In this document: in pieces, positions 32,728-41,304 of the stretch
How positions within the stretch are numbered: position 1 is the stretch's first letter
Layout: every line of letters starts with the position of its first letter
Origin: Egicoccus sp035462025
GTDB lineage: Bacteria; Actinomycetota; Nitriliruptoria; Nitriliruptorales; Nitriliruptoraceae
DNA: 64,000 nucleotides
NCBI GenBank assembly: GCA_035462025.1
Contig: DATHUR010000121.1
Coordinates: forward strand, 1 to 64,000
Direction of reading: 5' to 3'
The notes under the pieces: model-generated
What the model was told of the DNA's origin: nothing
Databases searched by the model: none
Seen by the model: the letters and a program-made list of their open reading frames with translations, nothing else
Translations under genes and position numbers: made by a program

Positions 32728-33065
32728 TGCCCGGCGTCCAGGAACTCCTCGTCATCGCGGTCGTCGCGCTGCTCGTGTTCGGGCCCGACCGCCTGCCCGA
32801 CCTCGCCCGCAACGCGGCCCGGCTGCTGGCCCGCTTCCGTTCCGAGACCCAGCGGGGGCTCGACGAGTTCAAGCGGGCAGCGGACATGCAGGACCTCGAC
32901 CGCGAACTGCGCGGCATCAAGGCCGACCTCGACGAGACCAGGCAGGCGATCACGCGCCCGTTCGGCGTCTCGACCGGACGCGGGTCGCGCGCCGGCGCCG
33001 CGGTGACCGGCCCCGCCCCGCGCGCCGCGGACGACCCCCCGCCATTCGATCCCGAGGCGACCTGA
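32727..33065 (+). CDS. tatB: Sec-independent translocase component TatB
   Basis: 112 residues. Short N-terminal helix VQELLVIAVVALLVFGPDRLPDLARNAARLLARFRSET: membrane helix, hinge FGPDRLP and amphipathic helix are the TatA/B hallmark; the long charged C-terminal helix and Pro/Ala tail suit TatB. Part of the twin-arginine export receptor for folded proteins. The start ATG is joined to the htrA stop as TGATG (1 base). TatC and TatA are outside the window. Confidence 0.92.
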   Translation: MPGVQELLVIAVVALLVFGPDRLPDLARNAARLLARFRSETQRGLDEFKRAADMQDLDRELRGIKADLDETRQAITRPFGVSTGRGSRAGAAVTGPAPRAADDPPPFDPEAT

Positions 33066-33703
33066 TGCGCGCCCGCGCACCACTGCCGACACCACCGGTC
33101 GGGCGTCGGACGCAGGCGGCCGCGCTCCTCGCCGTGGTCGCCTCCTACGCCGCGGTCCGGTCGGGGCGCTCCGCCGACCTCGACCGGCGTGCCGCCAAGG
33201 CACTGGCGTACCCGCTCGGCCGCCATGTCGACCGGCTCGTGGCTGCCGGCACCGACCTCGGTTCGGTCTACGGGCTGGCGGGCGTCGCGGGCACCCTGGC
33301 CGTCGCCGGGCGCCGGCGGGCCGCCGCCGACCTCGCGTTGGCGGGGCTCGCGGCCTGGGGCGCGGCCCAGGGCACGAAGCCGCTGATCGGCCGCGAACGG
33401 CCCTACGTGGCCGGTGACGCCCACCGCATGGTCGCGATCCCCGCCGGTTCGTCGTGGCCCAGCGGCCACGTCGCCGTCGCCGCGGCCATGGCCAGCGCAC
33501 TGGTCCCGCACGTCGGGCGCGGGCGTCGCCGATGGCTCCACCTCGGCAGTGCCGCGGTCGCCGTGTCGCGCTGCTACGTCGGCGTGCACCACCTCACCGA
33601 CGTCATCGCCGGCTGGGGCATCGGCACCCTGTCCGAGGCGGCCACCCGCGGCCTGCGCCGCGGGTGGGTCCACCAGCGGGACCGGCGCGCTACGAGACGC
33701 TGA
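33065..33703 (+). CDS. PAP2-family phosphatase
   Basis: 212 residues with several membrane spans. The three phosphatase motifs are seen: KPLIGRERP (KxxxxxxRP), PSGH in SSWPSGHVA and SRCYVGVHHLTDVIAGW (SRxxxxxHxxxD). Enzymes of this type remove phosphate from lipid phosphates such as undecaprenyl diphosphate or phosphatidic acid at the membrane. ATG 33065 overlaps the tatB stop as TGATG. The 3' end overlaps the convergent mrp gene by 14 bases. Confidence 0.92.
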   Translation: MRARAPLPTPPVGRRTQAAALLAVVASYAAVRSGRSADLDRRAAKALAYPLGRHVDRLVAAGTDLGSVYGLAGVAGTLAVAGRRRAAADLALAGLAAWGAAQGTKPLIGRERPYVAGDAHRMVAIPAGSSWPSGHVAVAAAMASALVPHVGRGRRRWLHLGSAAVAVSRCYVGVHHLTDVIAGWGIGTLSEAATRGLRRGWVHQRDRRATRR

Positions 33704-34805
33704 GGGGCAGCGACCGGCCGACGATCGAGGTCTTCTTCGCCGCGATCTTGGCCGCCACCTCGGTGATCGCGACCGCGGCCGGCACGTCGGGGTTGGACAG
33801 CACCAGCGGCAGGCCGGCGTCGCCGCCCTCGCGCAGCCGCGGGTCGATCGGGATCCGGCCGAGCAGTTCGGTGTCGAGCGCCTCGGCGAGTTCCTGGCCA
33901 CCACCGGTGCCGAACACGTCGTGGTTCGAGCCGCAGTCGGGGCAGGTGAAGCTGGCCATGTTCTCGATGACCCCCGCGACCTTCATGCCGGTCTGCTCGG
34001 TGGCCTTGCCGGCGCGCAGGGCGACCTTCTGGGCCGCCTGCTGCGGCGTGGTGACCACGACCATGTCGGCGTTGGGCAGCATCTGCGCCAGCGAGATGGC
34101 GATGTCACCGGTGCCCGGCGGCAGGTCGCACAGCAGGAAGTCGAGTTCGCCCCAGTGCACGTCGCCGAGGAACTGCTGCAGCGCGCGGTGCAGCATCGGG
34201 CCGCGCCAGATCACCGAGCGGTCGGGGTCGGTGAAGAACCCGATCGAGATCACCTTGCAGCCATGCGCCTGCAGCGGCATGACCATGCCCTCGAAGGCGA
34301 CCGGCTTGCCCGAGACGCCGAGCATGCGCGGGATCGAGTAGCCCCAGATGTCGGCGTCGAGCACGCCGACGTTGTGACCCTGCTGGGCGAGTGCGACCGC
34401 GAGGTTGACCGTCACCGATGACTTGCCGACCCCGCCCTTGCCGGACGCGACCGCGATGACCTTGGTCGGCGAGTCGGCGGCGGCGAAGCTGATGTCCATC
34501 TGCGGGTTGGCGGCGCCGCGCTCGGCGCGCAGGTTGGCCGACAGCTGCTGGCGCTCGTCGTCGGTCATCGACCCGAACACGACCTGGACGTCGTCGACGT
34601 CGGACAACTGCATCACGGCGCTGGTGACGTCGCGGGTGATGCGGTCCTTGAGGGGGCAGCCGGGGATGGTGAGCTTGATGCGCACGCCGACACGCCGGCC
34701 CTCGATCACCACCTCCTCGACCATGCCGAGCTCGGTGATCGGCTTGTCGATCTCGGGGTCGTCGACGGTCGCCAGAGCGGCGAGTACCTGGTCCTCAGTG
34801 GGCAC
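33690..34805 (-). CDS. mrp: Mrp/ApbC-type Fe-S carrier ATPase
   Basis: 371 residues. N-terminal MIP18/DUF59 domain (about 1-85: ATVDDPEIDKPITELGMV), then a P-loop NTPase with the deviant Walker A SGKGGVGKSS, LDADIWGYSIPRMLG and DLPPGTGD. The CxxC (TCPDCGSNHDVFG, near residue 290) is the cluster-transfer site of ApbC/Nbp35-like proteins. It delivers Fe-S clusters to apo-proteins. GTG 34805. Same neighbour of the sigE block as mrp (Rv1229c) in mycobacteria. Confidence 0.94.
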   Translation of the reverse strand: MPTEDQVLAALATVDDPEIDKPITELGMVEEVVIEGRRVGVRIKLTIPGCPLKDRITRDVTSAVMQLSDVDDVQVVFGSMTDDERQQLSANLRAERGAANPQMDISFAAADSPTKVIAVASGKGGVGKSSVTVNLAVALAQQGHNVGVLDADIWGYSIPRMLGVSGKPVAFEGMVMPLQAHGCKVISIGFFTDPDRSVIWRGPMLHRALQQFLGDVHWGELDFLLCDLPPGTGDIAISLAQMLPNADMVVVTTPQQAAQKVALRAGKATEQTGMKVAGVIENMASFTCPDCGSNHDVFGTGGGQELAEALDTELLGRIPIDPRLREGGDAGLPLVLSNPDVPAAVAITEVAAKIAAKKTSIVGRSLPLSVS

Positions 34806-34833
34806 GCAGTGGCCTTTTCGTGGGCGGTGCGAG

Positions 34834-36609
34834 TCAGCGTACCGCCGGTGCCGGACCTCCTCCGCCCCGCAACGATCGCGGGTCGCCGCTGGCGTCGGGG
34901 GTGGTCCGCAGCACCTCGTCGAAGGTCACCTCGCCGCGGTACGCGCGGGCGAGGGCGTCCTCGCGCAGGGTGCGCATTCCGGCGCCGCGGGCCGCCGCCG
35001 CGATCGCGTCCTCGCTGACGGCGGTCGAGAGCAGGCCGCGCAGTTCCGGCCCGACCGAGAGCAGTTCCGACGCGGCGATCCGGCCCCGTTCACCGGCGTC
35101 GTCGCACGCGAGACAGCCGCGTCCCCGCATCGGCGTCGCACCGGCGAGGTCCTCGCGGCCCAGCCCGAGGTGACCCAGCGCCTCGTCCGAGGGCGTGTCC
35201 GGTGTCGCGCATCCGGTGCAGACGGTGCGCAGCAGCCGCTGGCCGAGCACCAGCAGCAGCGAGGCACGGACCAGGAACGGGTCGGCGCCGAGGTCGACCA
35301 GGCGGGCGACGGAACTGGCCGCGTCGTTGGTGTGCATCGAGGCCAGCACGAGGTGACCGGTCATGGCGGCCTCGACCGCGAGTTGCGCCGTCTCCTGGTC
35401 GCGGATCTCGCCGACGAGCACCACATCGGGGTCCTGGCGCAGCAGGTGGCGCAGTCCGCTGGCGAAGGTCAGGCCGATGCGTGGGTCGACCTGGGTCTGG
35501 TTGACGCCCTCGAGTTCGTACTCGATCGGGTCCTCGAGCGTGAGCACGTTGCGGGTCTCGTCGACGATGGCGGCGAGCCCGGCGTACAGCGTCGTCGTCT
35601 TGCCCGACCCGGTCGGCCCCGTGACCAGCACCAGGCCCTGTGGGCGGGTGAGTGCCGCGACGAAGCGGGTCCGTGTGTCGGCGGACAGCCCGAGACTGCC
35701 GACCCGGATGCGGTCCCCGCCGCGGGCGAGCAGGCGCAGGACCGCCTTCTCGCCGTACAGCGTCGGCATCGTCGCCACGCGCAGGTCGACCTCGCCCAGC
35801 GGTGTGCGCATCCCGGCTCGACCGTCCTGGGGCAGGCGACGCTCGGAGATGTCGAGCTCGGCCAGGATCTTGATGCGCGAGACCACCTGGGGGGCGAGCG
35901 CGGTCGGCAGGTGGGCGACCTCGCGCAGCATGCCGTCGACCCGCATGCGTACCCGCAGCCCACGCGGGTCGGGCTCGAAGTGCAGGTCGCTCGCCCGCGA
36001 TTCGATCGCGTCGGTCACCAGCCGGTCGAGCAGTTGCACGACCGAGTGTTCGTCGACCGGCTCGGACGGTTCCTCGGGCGTCGGTTGCGGGACCGGACCG
36101 CGCAGCGTCAGTTCGCGGCGGTAGGCCCGTCGCCGGGCGACCCGGACGGGGGTGGCCGCGGCGATCTCGGCGCGCACGTGCCGTGCCCGGGTGAGCAGCC
36201 GCAGGTCGTCGAGCATGCCGACGTCGGGGTCGGCCGTGGCGACCACCAGGATGCCGTGCTCGATCCGCAGCGGCAGGATGTCGAGGCGTTCCGCCACGTC
36301 GGCAGCCACGAGTGCGATGGCCTCGCGCTGCGGACGGACGACGCTGACGTCGACCCGCGACAGCCGGAGCCGGTCGGCGACCGCATTGGAGATGTCGTCC
36401 TCGCTGCACATGCCGAGGCGGACGACCGTGTCACCGAGCCGTTCACTGCGCTGCTTGCGGCGCAGGGCGAGTTCGATGTCGCCCGGGGTGACCGCGCCCG
36501 CGGCGACCAGTAGTTCGCCAATGCGGCGCGGACCCTCCCACGGGCTGGCGGCAGGGTCGTCCGGGCTGGCGGCGGCTTGCGACACGCGAATCCGTCGGTC
36601 GTCGTCCAC
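34834..36609 (-). CDS. GspE/PilB-type secretion ATPase
   Basis: 591 residues. N-terminal MshEN-type domain (about 28-150: RIGELLVAAGAVTPGDIELAL...GDTVVRLG), then the ATPase core: Walker A VTGPTGSGKTTTLYAGL, Asp box LTLEDPIEYEL, Walker B DPDVVLVGEIRDQET and His box GHLVLASMHTN. A four-cysteine zinc site follows (RTVCTGCATPD...CLACDD). The length and motifs match the assembly ATPase of type II secretion or type IV pili. No other pilus or secretion gene is in the window, so it is an orphan here. Start GTG 36609. Confidence 0.92.
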   Translation of the reverse strand: MDDDRRIRVSQAAASPDDPAASPWEGPRRIGELLVAAGAVTPGDIELALRRKQRSERLGDTVVRLGMCSEDDISNAVADRLRLSRVDVSVVRPQREAIALVAADVAERLDILPLRIEHGILVVATADPDVGMLDDLRLLTRARHVRAEIAAATPVRVARRRAYRRELTLRGPVPQPTPEEPSEPVDEHSVVQLLDRLVTDAIESRASDLHFEPDPRGLRVRMRVDGMLREVAHLPTALAPQVVSRIKILAELDISERRLPQDGRAGMRTPLGEVDLRVATMPTLYGEKAVLRLLARGGDRIRVGSLGLSADTRTRFVAALTRPQGLVLVTGPTGSGKTTTLYAGLAAIVDETRNVLTLEDPIEYELEGVNQTQVDPRIGLTFASGLRHLLRQDPDVVLVGEIRDQETAQLAVEAAMTGHLVLASMHTNDAASSVARLVDLGADPFLVRASLLLVLGQRLLRTVCTGCATPDTPSDEALGHLGLGREDLAGATPMRGRGCLACDDAGERGRIAASELLSVGPELRGLLSTAVSEDAIAAAARGAGMRTLREDALARAYRGEVTFDEVLRTTPDASGDPRSLRGGGGPAPAVR

Positions 36610-36630
36610 CTCCCCACGTCGGCTGGAGAC

Positions 36631-36656
36631 CCCGACCCTGAAGCATCAGGGTCGGG
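36631..36656. promoter_or_regulatory. Perfect 11-bp hairpin in the gspE/lppM spacer
   Basis: CCCGACCCTGA (36631-36641) and TCAGGGTCGGG (36646-36656) with loop AGCA, in the 103 bases between the divergent starts of the ATPase (36609) and the lipoprotein (36713). As a double-stranded site it is an 11-base inverted repeat that could be an operator for both genes; as RNA it would form a 5'-leader hairpin. Confidence 0.5.
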
Positions 36657-36712
36657 CCGAACGGCCGGGGCTAGGCTCGCGCGGCCCTCGTCCCGAAGGT
36701 GACTCCACACCC

Positions 36713-37519
36713 GTGCCTGCCCTCGTCGCGCCGCGGTCGCCACGCTTGCCGTCCCGGCATCCGCGCGCCGTCGTGCCGCTCGTGCTGCTCGCCGTGGCGG
36801 GTCTGCTCGCGGGCTGCCGGCTCGACCTCGGCGCCAGCCTGGTCGTCGAACGCGACGGGTCCGGCACCGCGGGCCTCGAGATCGTCCTCGACCCGGACGC
36901 GGTCGCCCAGCTCGACGAGCTGGCGCTGGATCCGTTCGCCGACCTCGCCGCGGCAGCGGTCGACACGCCCGACTGGGACGTCGAGCGGGCCTCCACCGAC
37001 GGCGGCGGCGAGCGGGTACGGCTGTCGACCCGGGCGGCCGACCCGTCGACGCTCACCGCCGCACTGCGCGAGTTGTCGTCGGGCCTGTCACCCGACGATC
37101 CGAGCTTCGACCTCGACCTCGTGCTGGCCGTCGCGGACGACGGCGCCGCCGAACTACGCGGCGAGGTGGGTCTGCGACCGCCGACCACGACCGGCGCCCG
37201 ACGCGACGGCCAGCCGCTGGGTCCCACGGGCGACGACCTCGCCGCCCTGGTCGCCGACGCCGTGTCGGCACGGCTCGAGGTGTCGCTGCCCGGGCGTGCC
37301 ACCGATCACGACGCCGACGCCGTGGACTCCGGCAGCCGCCTGTTCGGTGGCGGCTCGCGGCTGTCGTGGGACGTGCCCGTCGGTGCGACGCGGTCGATCA
37401 CGGCCACGGCCGCGGCGCCACCGCTCGTCGCGCCGTGGCTGCTCGCCGTGGCGGCGGGCGTCGTGGCGGTGCTGCTCGTGTCGGCCGCGTGGTGGTGGCG
37501 CCGCCGCCGGTCGCGGTAG
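36713..37519 (+). CDS. LppM-like lipoprotein with C-terminal membrane span
   Basis: 268 residues. Hydrophobic N-terminal segment with lipobox LLAGC near residue 35, a beta-rich extracytoplasmic domain (DLGASLVVERDGSGTAGLEIVLDPDAVAQL, then long stretches of Asp and Ala) and a C-terminal span (about 240-260) ending in RRRRSR. This matches the layout of mycobacterial LppM-family proteins. GTG 36713. Divergent from the gspE gene. Confidence 0.8.
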   Translation: MPALVAPRSPRLPSRHPRAVVPLVLLAVAGLLAGCRLDLGASLVVERDGSGTAGLEIVLDPDAVAQLDELALDPFADLAAAAVDTPDWDVERASTDGGGERVRLSTRAADPSTLTAALRELSSGLSPDDPSFDLDLVLAVADDGAAELRGEVGLRPPTTTGARRDGQPLGPTGDDLAALVADAVSARLEVSLPGRATDHDADAVDSGSRLFGGGSRLSWDVPVGATRSITATAAAPPLVAPWLLAVAAGVVAVLLVSAAWWWRRRRSR

Positions 37520-37537
37520 CCGACCGGCCCTCGAGCG

Positions 37538-38311
37538 TCAGTCGCGAGGGGTGAGTTCGACCACCTTGCAGTTCGCGCGCCAACGGTCGAGCGCCGCGTC
37601 GCCGTCCGGCAGGTTCAGCCGCGTGCCGAGACCGAGTGCCGCGATCCGATCGAACTCGGCCTCGTCGGTGACCACCCGCACGTCGCAGGTGAGCTCGCCG
37701 ATGACGGCCTTGATCTCCTTCGAGCGGACGACGACGGTCACGACGTCGTTGTGCTCGAGGTTGGGCAGTGCCTGCTCGGTCTCGCCCTTGACGACGAACA
37801 GCTTCTTGCCCTGCTGGACGTACCACGCCGGCGGCGACAGCACCGTGCCGTCGGGCTGGGGGATGCGGATCCAGCAGATCGAGCCCTTCTTGAGCGCGGT
37901 CTCGGCCGCCTCGAGGAGCACCCCGGCGCTGGTCACCGACTCGGGCGCGTCGATGAAGACCGGCACCCGGCCCGCGATCTGGCCGTCGAGGTAGAACACC
38001 AGCGTGTGCTCACCGGTCGAGGTGATCGGTACCCGCTCGTCGACGCGACGGCGGAACAGGTCCTCGAACATCGCACCGCGCAACTCGACGAACCGCGGCG
38101 GTGACTCCCAGATCACGACGCCGTCGGGGTCGACGAGCGCGAGCACTTCCTCGTAGGTGCCCTGCGAGCCCTTGTAGACCCGGTGGATGCCGAACGGCTC
38201 GGACGCCCCCGGCAGTTCGCCGAGCACCCGGATCACCGGGTCGGCCACGCCGGTCGACGATTGCTGGTCGATGTCGTACGCCATGGCGGACATCAGCTGG
38301 ACCCGGGCCAT
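37538..38311 (-). CDS. Conserved protein of unknown function, two beta-rich halves
   Basis: 257 residues. The first half (1-125: DIDQQSSTGVADPVIRVLGELPGA, HTLVFYLDGQIAGRVPVFID) and second half (about 140-257: SICWIRIPQPDGTVLSPPAWYVQQGKKLFVVKGETEQALP, GELTCDVRVV) resemble two small beta barrels; the second looks PNPOx-like but no cofactor motif is visible. No signal peptide. I cannot name the family. Start at 38311; a later Met at residue 7 or 10 is also possible. It converges on the lipoprotein gene. Confidence 0.65.
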   Translation of the reverse strand: MARVQLMSAMAYDIDQQSSTGVADPVIRVLGELPGASEPFGIHRVYKGSQGTYEEVLALVDPDGVVIWESPPRFVELRGAMFEDLFRRRVDERVPITSTGEHTLVFYLDGQIAGRVPVFIDAPESVTSAGVLLEAAETALKKGSICWIRIPQPDGTVLSPPAWYVQQGKKLFVVKGETEQALPNLEHNDVVTVVVRSKEIKAVIGELTCDVRVVTDEAEFDRIAALGLGTRLNLPDGDAALDRWRANCKVVELTPRD

Positions 38312-38503
38312 GGGCCTCCCTTACGGACAGGCGGGAACGGTGCGCGAAACGCGGGCGGAGCATAGCCGCGCAGGGGTCGGTGCCCCGAAGCGGCCGCCGG
38401 CCGCGTGCGGTTGTCCGCCCGCGTGCTCCTCCGGAGCCCACCCGTGCGGGTGCCGCTTCGCTAGCGTCCCAGCCATCCGGCTGAGACGACCGACGAGGAC
38501 CTC

Positions 38504-39667
38504 GTGACCACCGAACTCGACGCGCTGCGCAAGACGGTTCGCGACTTCTGCGACCGCGAGATCCGCCCCTACGCGCGCGACCGCGACCGTGACGAGTCCT
38601 ACCCGGAGGAGCTGATCCCGGGGCTGGCCGAGCTGGGCATCCTCGGCGCCGCGACCCCCGAGGAGTACGGCGGTGCGGGGCTCGACGCGGCCGGCTACCG
38701 CGTCGTGATCGAGGAACTCGGCGCGGCCGACTCGTCGATCCGCTCGCTCGTGAGCGTCAACGTCGGACTCGTCGGCAAGTCGATCGCCCGGTGGGGGACC
38801 GACGAGCAGAAGCAGCGGTGGCTGCCGGGCCTCGCCCGCGGTGAGCTCGGCGCGTTCGGGCTGACCGAGCCGGGCGCGGGCTCGAACCCGTCGCAGATGA
38901 CCTCGCGCGCCGTCCGCGACGGCGACGACTGGGTCATCGACGGGTCGAAGATGTTCATCACCAACGGCAGCCGCGGCGCAGTCACCAAGATCTTCGCCCG
39001 GGCGATCGTCGACGGCGAGGACCGCGGCATCACCTGCTTCCTCGTGCCACAGGACGCGCCCGGCTACACCGGCCGCGCCATCCACGGCAAGCTCGGCCTG
39101 CGCGCCGGGGACACGGCCGAGATCGTCCTCGAGGGGGTGCGTGTCGGCGACGACGCCGTGCTCGGCGAGGTCGGTGGCGGCATGAAGGTGGCGCTGTCGG
39201 CCCTCGACGACGGCCGCTTCTCGCTGGCGTCGGGCGCCGCGGGACTGGCCCGCGAGGCGCTCGAGGTCAGTCTGCGCTACGCCGAGGAGCGCGAGCAGTT
39301 CGGCAGCCCGATCGCCTCGAAGCAGCTGGTGCAGGAGTTGCTCGCGGCCATGCACGTCGACATCCAGGCCTGCCGCGGACTGCTCGACCAGGTCGTGGCG
39401 AAGCTGCAGACGGGCAGTTCTTCCCCCGGGGCCCACCAACCCGGTCGCGCCACCCTCGAGATCTCGACCGCCAAGCTGTTCTGCACCGAGGCGTCGGTGC
39501 GTTGCGCCGACCGGGCGGTGCAGGTCCACGGTGGCTACGGCTACGTCGACGAGTACCCGGTGCAGCGGATGTTGCGCGACGCCCGCGTCACCACCCTCTA
39601 CGAGGGCACCAGCCAGATCCAGCACCTGATCATCGGGCGCATGTTGACGGGACACAACGCATTTTGA
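38504..39667 (+). CDS. Acyl-CoA dehydrogenase
   Basis: 387 residues. Four-part FAD acyl-CoA dehydrogenase: N-terminal helices, FGLTEPGAGSNPSQM (Ser/Thr FAD loop), beta domain, and the C-terminal helices with AEEREQFGSPIASKQLVQ, VRCADRAVQVHGGYGYVDEYPVQRMLRDARVTTLYEGTSQIQ, containing the catalytic Glu in YEGTS. Oxidises acyl-CoA to enoyl-CoA and passes electrons to ETF. GTG 38504. Its stop overlaps the PHP gene start (TTGA). Confidence 0.93.
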   Translation: MTTELDALRKTVRDFCDREIRPYARDRDRDESYPEELIPGLAELGILGAATPEEYGGAGLDAAGYRVVIEELGAADSSIRSLVSVNVGLVGKSIARWGTDEQKQRWLPGLARGELGAFGLTEPGAGSNPSQMTSRAVRDGDDWVIDGSKMFITNGSRGAVTKIFARAIVDGEDRGITCFLVPQDAPGYTGRAIHGKLGLRAGDTAEIVLEGVRVGDDAVLGEVGGGMKVALSALDDGRFSLASGAAGLAREALEVSLRYAEEREQFGSPIASKQLVQELLAAMHVDIQACRGLLDQVVAKLQTGSSSPGAHQPGRATLEISTAKLFCTEASVRCADRAVQVHGGYGYVDEYPVQRMLRDARVTTLYEGTSQIQHLIIGRMLTGHNAF

Positions 39668-40524
39668 GCTACGACCTGCACACGCACTCGACGTACTCCG
39701 ACGGCACGACGTCGGTCGAGGCCAACGTGCGCGACGCGTTGGCGATCGGGCTGGCCGGGCTCGGGGTCACCGACCACGACACGACCGCCCCGTTCGACGA
39801 CGCCATGGCCGCCGCCGACGGCACCGACCTCGAGATCGTGCCGGGTACCGAGTTCTCGGCCGAACTCGACGGGTTCAGCGTCCACGTGCTCGGCTACTGG
39901 ATCGACCCGCGGCACGCCGAACTGGTCGAGGAACTGGCGCGGCTGCGCAACGAACGCGAGGACCGCGCCCGCGCCATCGTCGACAAGTTCGTCGCCCTCG
40001 GCATCGAGCTCGACTTCGAGCGGGTGCGCGCCCTGGCCGGCGACGCCCCGATCGGGCGGCCGCACATCGCCCAGGCGGTCGTCGAGACGGGTGCGGCGCC
40101 GGACCTGCGCATGGTCTTCGACACCTGGCTCGCCGACGGGGGACCGGCCTACGTCGAGAAGCACGCCGTCAGCCCGGTGCGCGCGGTCGAACTGCTCACC
40201 GCCGCCGGCGGCGTCGCGGTCCTGGCCCACCCGGGCCTGTACGGCGCCGCCGTGGAGCCCGGTCGCGCCGGCGGTGACCGGTCACTCGGGCCGGGGCTCG
40301 ACGACGAGGTGGTCGAGGCGATGGCCGCCGCCGGCCTCGCCGGGATCGAGGCCGACCACCCCGACCACACCGACGAGCACCGTCGTCGCTACCGCGACCT
40401 CGCCGTGGCGCTCGGCCTCGAGGTCACCGCCGGGTCGGACTACCACGGGGCCGGCAAGGAGAACCCGCTCGGGTCGGCGACGACCGATCGCGCGACGGTC
40501 GAGCGACTGCGCACCCGCCGTTGA
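39664..40524 (+). CDS. PHP-domain phosphoesterase
   Basis: 286 residues. The PHP metal motifs are seen: YDLHTHSTYSDGT (His-x-His), GVTDHD, EFSA Glu, VLAHPGLYG, and GSDYHG. Actinobacterial members of this type (trpH/YciV-like) are 3',5'-nucleotide phosphatases or exonucleases acting with Mn2+/Fe2+. Start is TTG 39664, which overlaps the ACAD stop as TTGA; no ATG or GTG start lies before the HTH metal strand. Confidence 0.9.
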   Translation: MSYDLHTHSTYSDGTTSVEANVRDALAIGLAGLGVTDHDTTAPFDDAMAAADGTDLEIVPGTEFSAELDGFSVHVLGYWIDPRHAELVEELARLRNEREDRARAIVDKFVALGIELDFERVRALAGDAPIGRPHIAQAVVETGAAPDLRMVFDTWLADGGPAYVEKHAVSPVRAVELLTAAGGVAVLAHPGLYGAAVEPGRAGGDRSLGPGLDDEVVEAMAAAGLAGIEADHPDHTDEHRRRYRDLAVALGLEVTAGSDYHGAGKENPLGSATTDRATVERLRTRR

Positions 40525-40722
40525 GGCCCGGCTTCCATCGGGGCGTCGATCCTGTCAGACTGTCCGAAGGGACGGGGCCGTTGGGCCACCCCCTGCGGTC
40601 GGGATGGGACAGTGTCCTCACCCCGGCCGGTCGGCCAGACTCCGGCATGGTCGGCTCCGGCGGAGCACGGCGGAGCGCCCCCGTACGGCACGGCCGCATC
40701 GAACACCGCGGAGGAACCCTCG

Positions 40723-41304
40723 TTGGAATCCCAGGTCCAGAAGGCGCAGAAGATCGTCCCCGTCCCCACGCTGCACTTCGGCGAAGGGGCACTCGCGGGG
40801 CGGGTCGTCCGGCTCGACCGTGACGTGGCGACCATCGGGCGGCGCGAGGACAACGCGTACGTGATCCCCGATCCGCGCGTCTCGCGGCTGCACGCCGAGA
40901 TCCGCAAGGAGGCCAGCTCCGTCATCGTGACCGACCTCGGCTCCAGCGCCGGCACCAAGGTCAACGGCGAGGAGATCACCGGGCCGGCGGTCATCCGCCA
41001 CGGGGACCGGGTCAGCTTCGGGCCGGTGACCGCGACCTTCGAGGACCCCGCGGCCGCCGCACACGCCGAAGACGCCACGATGGTGTTCGAGGTGCCGAAG
41101 GTCGAGACCGGTCCGCACCTCTCGCCGCGTCAGCAGCAGGTGCTCGAACTGATGGCCGAGGGCATGACCAATGCCGAGATCGGTGACCAGCTCGGCGTCA
41201 CCGAGCGCACGGTCAAGGCGTACGCGCAGGAGCTGTACGACAAGCTCGGCGTGCGCAACCGCGCCGGTGCCGTCGCCGAGGCCGCCAAGCTCGGGCTCCT
41301 CTGA
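40723..41304 (+). CDS. FHA domain fused to a LuxR-type DNA-binding domain
   Basis: 193 residues. An FHA domain (about 25-110: ATIGRREDNAYVIPDPRVSRLHAEIRKE, SSAGTKVNGEEI; the Arg, Ser-Arg-x-His and Asn are the phosphothreonine-binding set) is joined to a LuxR helix-turn-helix (about 128-190: LSPRQQQVLELMAEGMTNAEIGDQLGVTERTVKAYAQELYDKLGVRNRAGAVAEA). This predicts a transcription factor controlled by a Ser/Thr protein kinase instead of a response-regulator receiver. TTG 40723 has GGAGG (40710-40714) 8 bases before; the frame upstream of it is not conserved-looking. MarC follows with a 4-base overlap. Confidence 0.9.
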   Translation: MESQVQKAQKIVPVPTLHFGEGALAGRVVRLDRDVATIGRREDNAYVIPDPRVSRLHAEIRKEASSVIVTDLGSSAGTKVNGEEITGPAVIRHGDRVSFGPVTATFEDPAAAAHAEDATMVFEVPKVETGPHLSPRQQQVLELMAEGMTNAEIGDQLGVTERTVKAYAQELYDKLGVRNRAGAVAEAAKLGLL

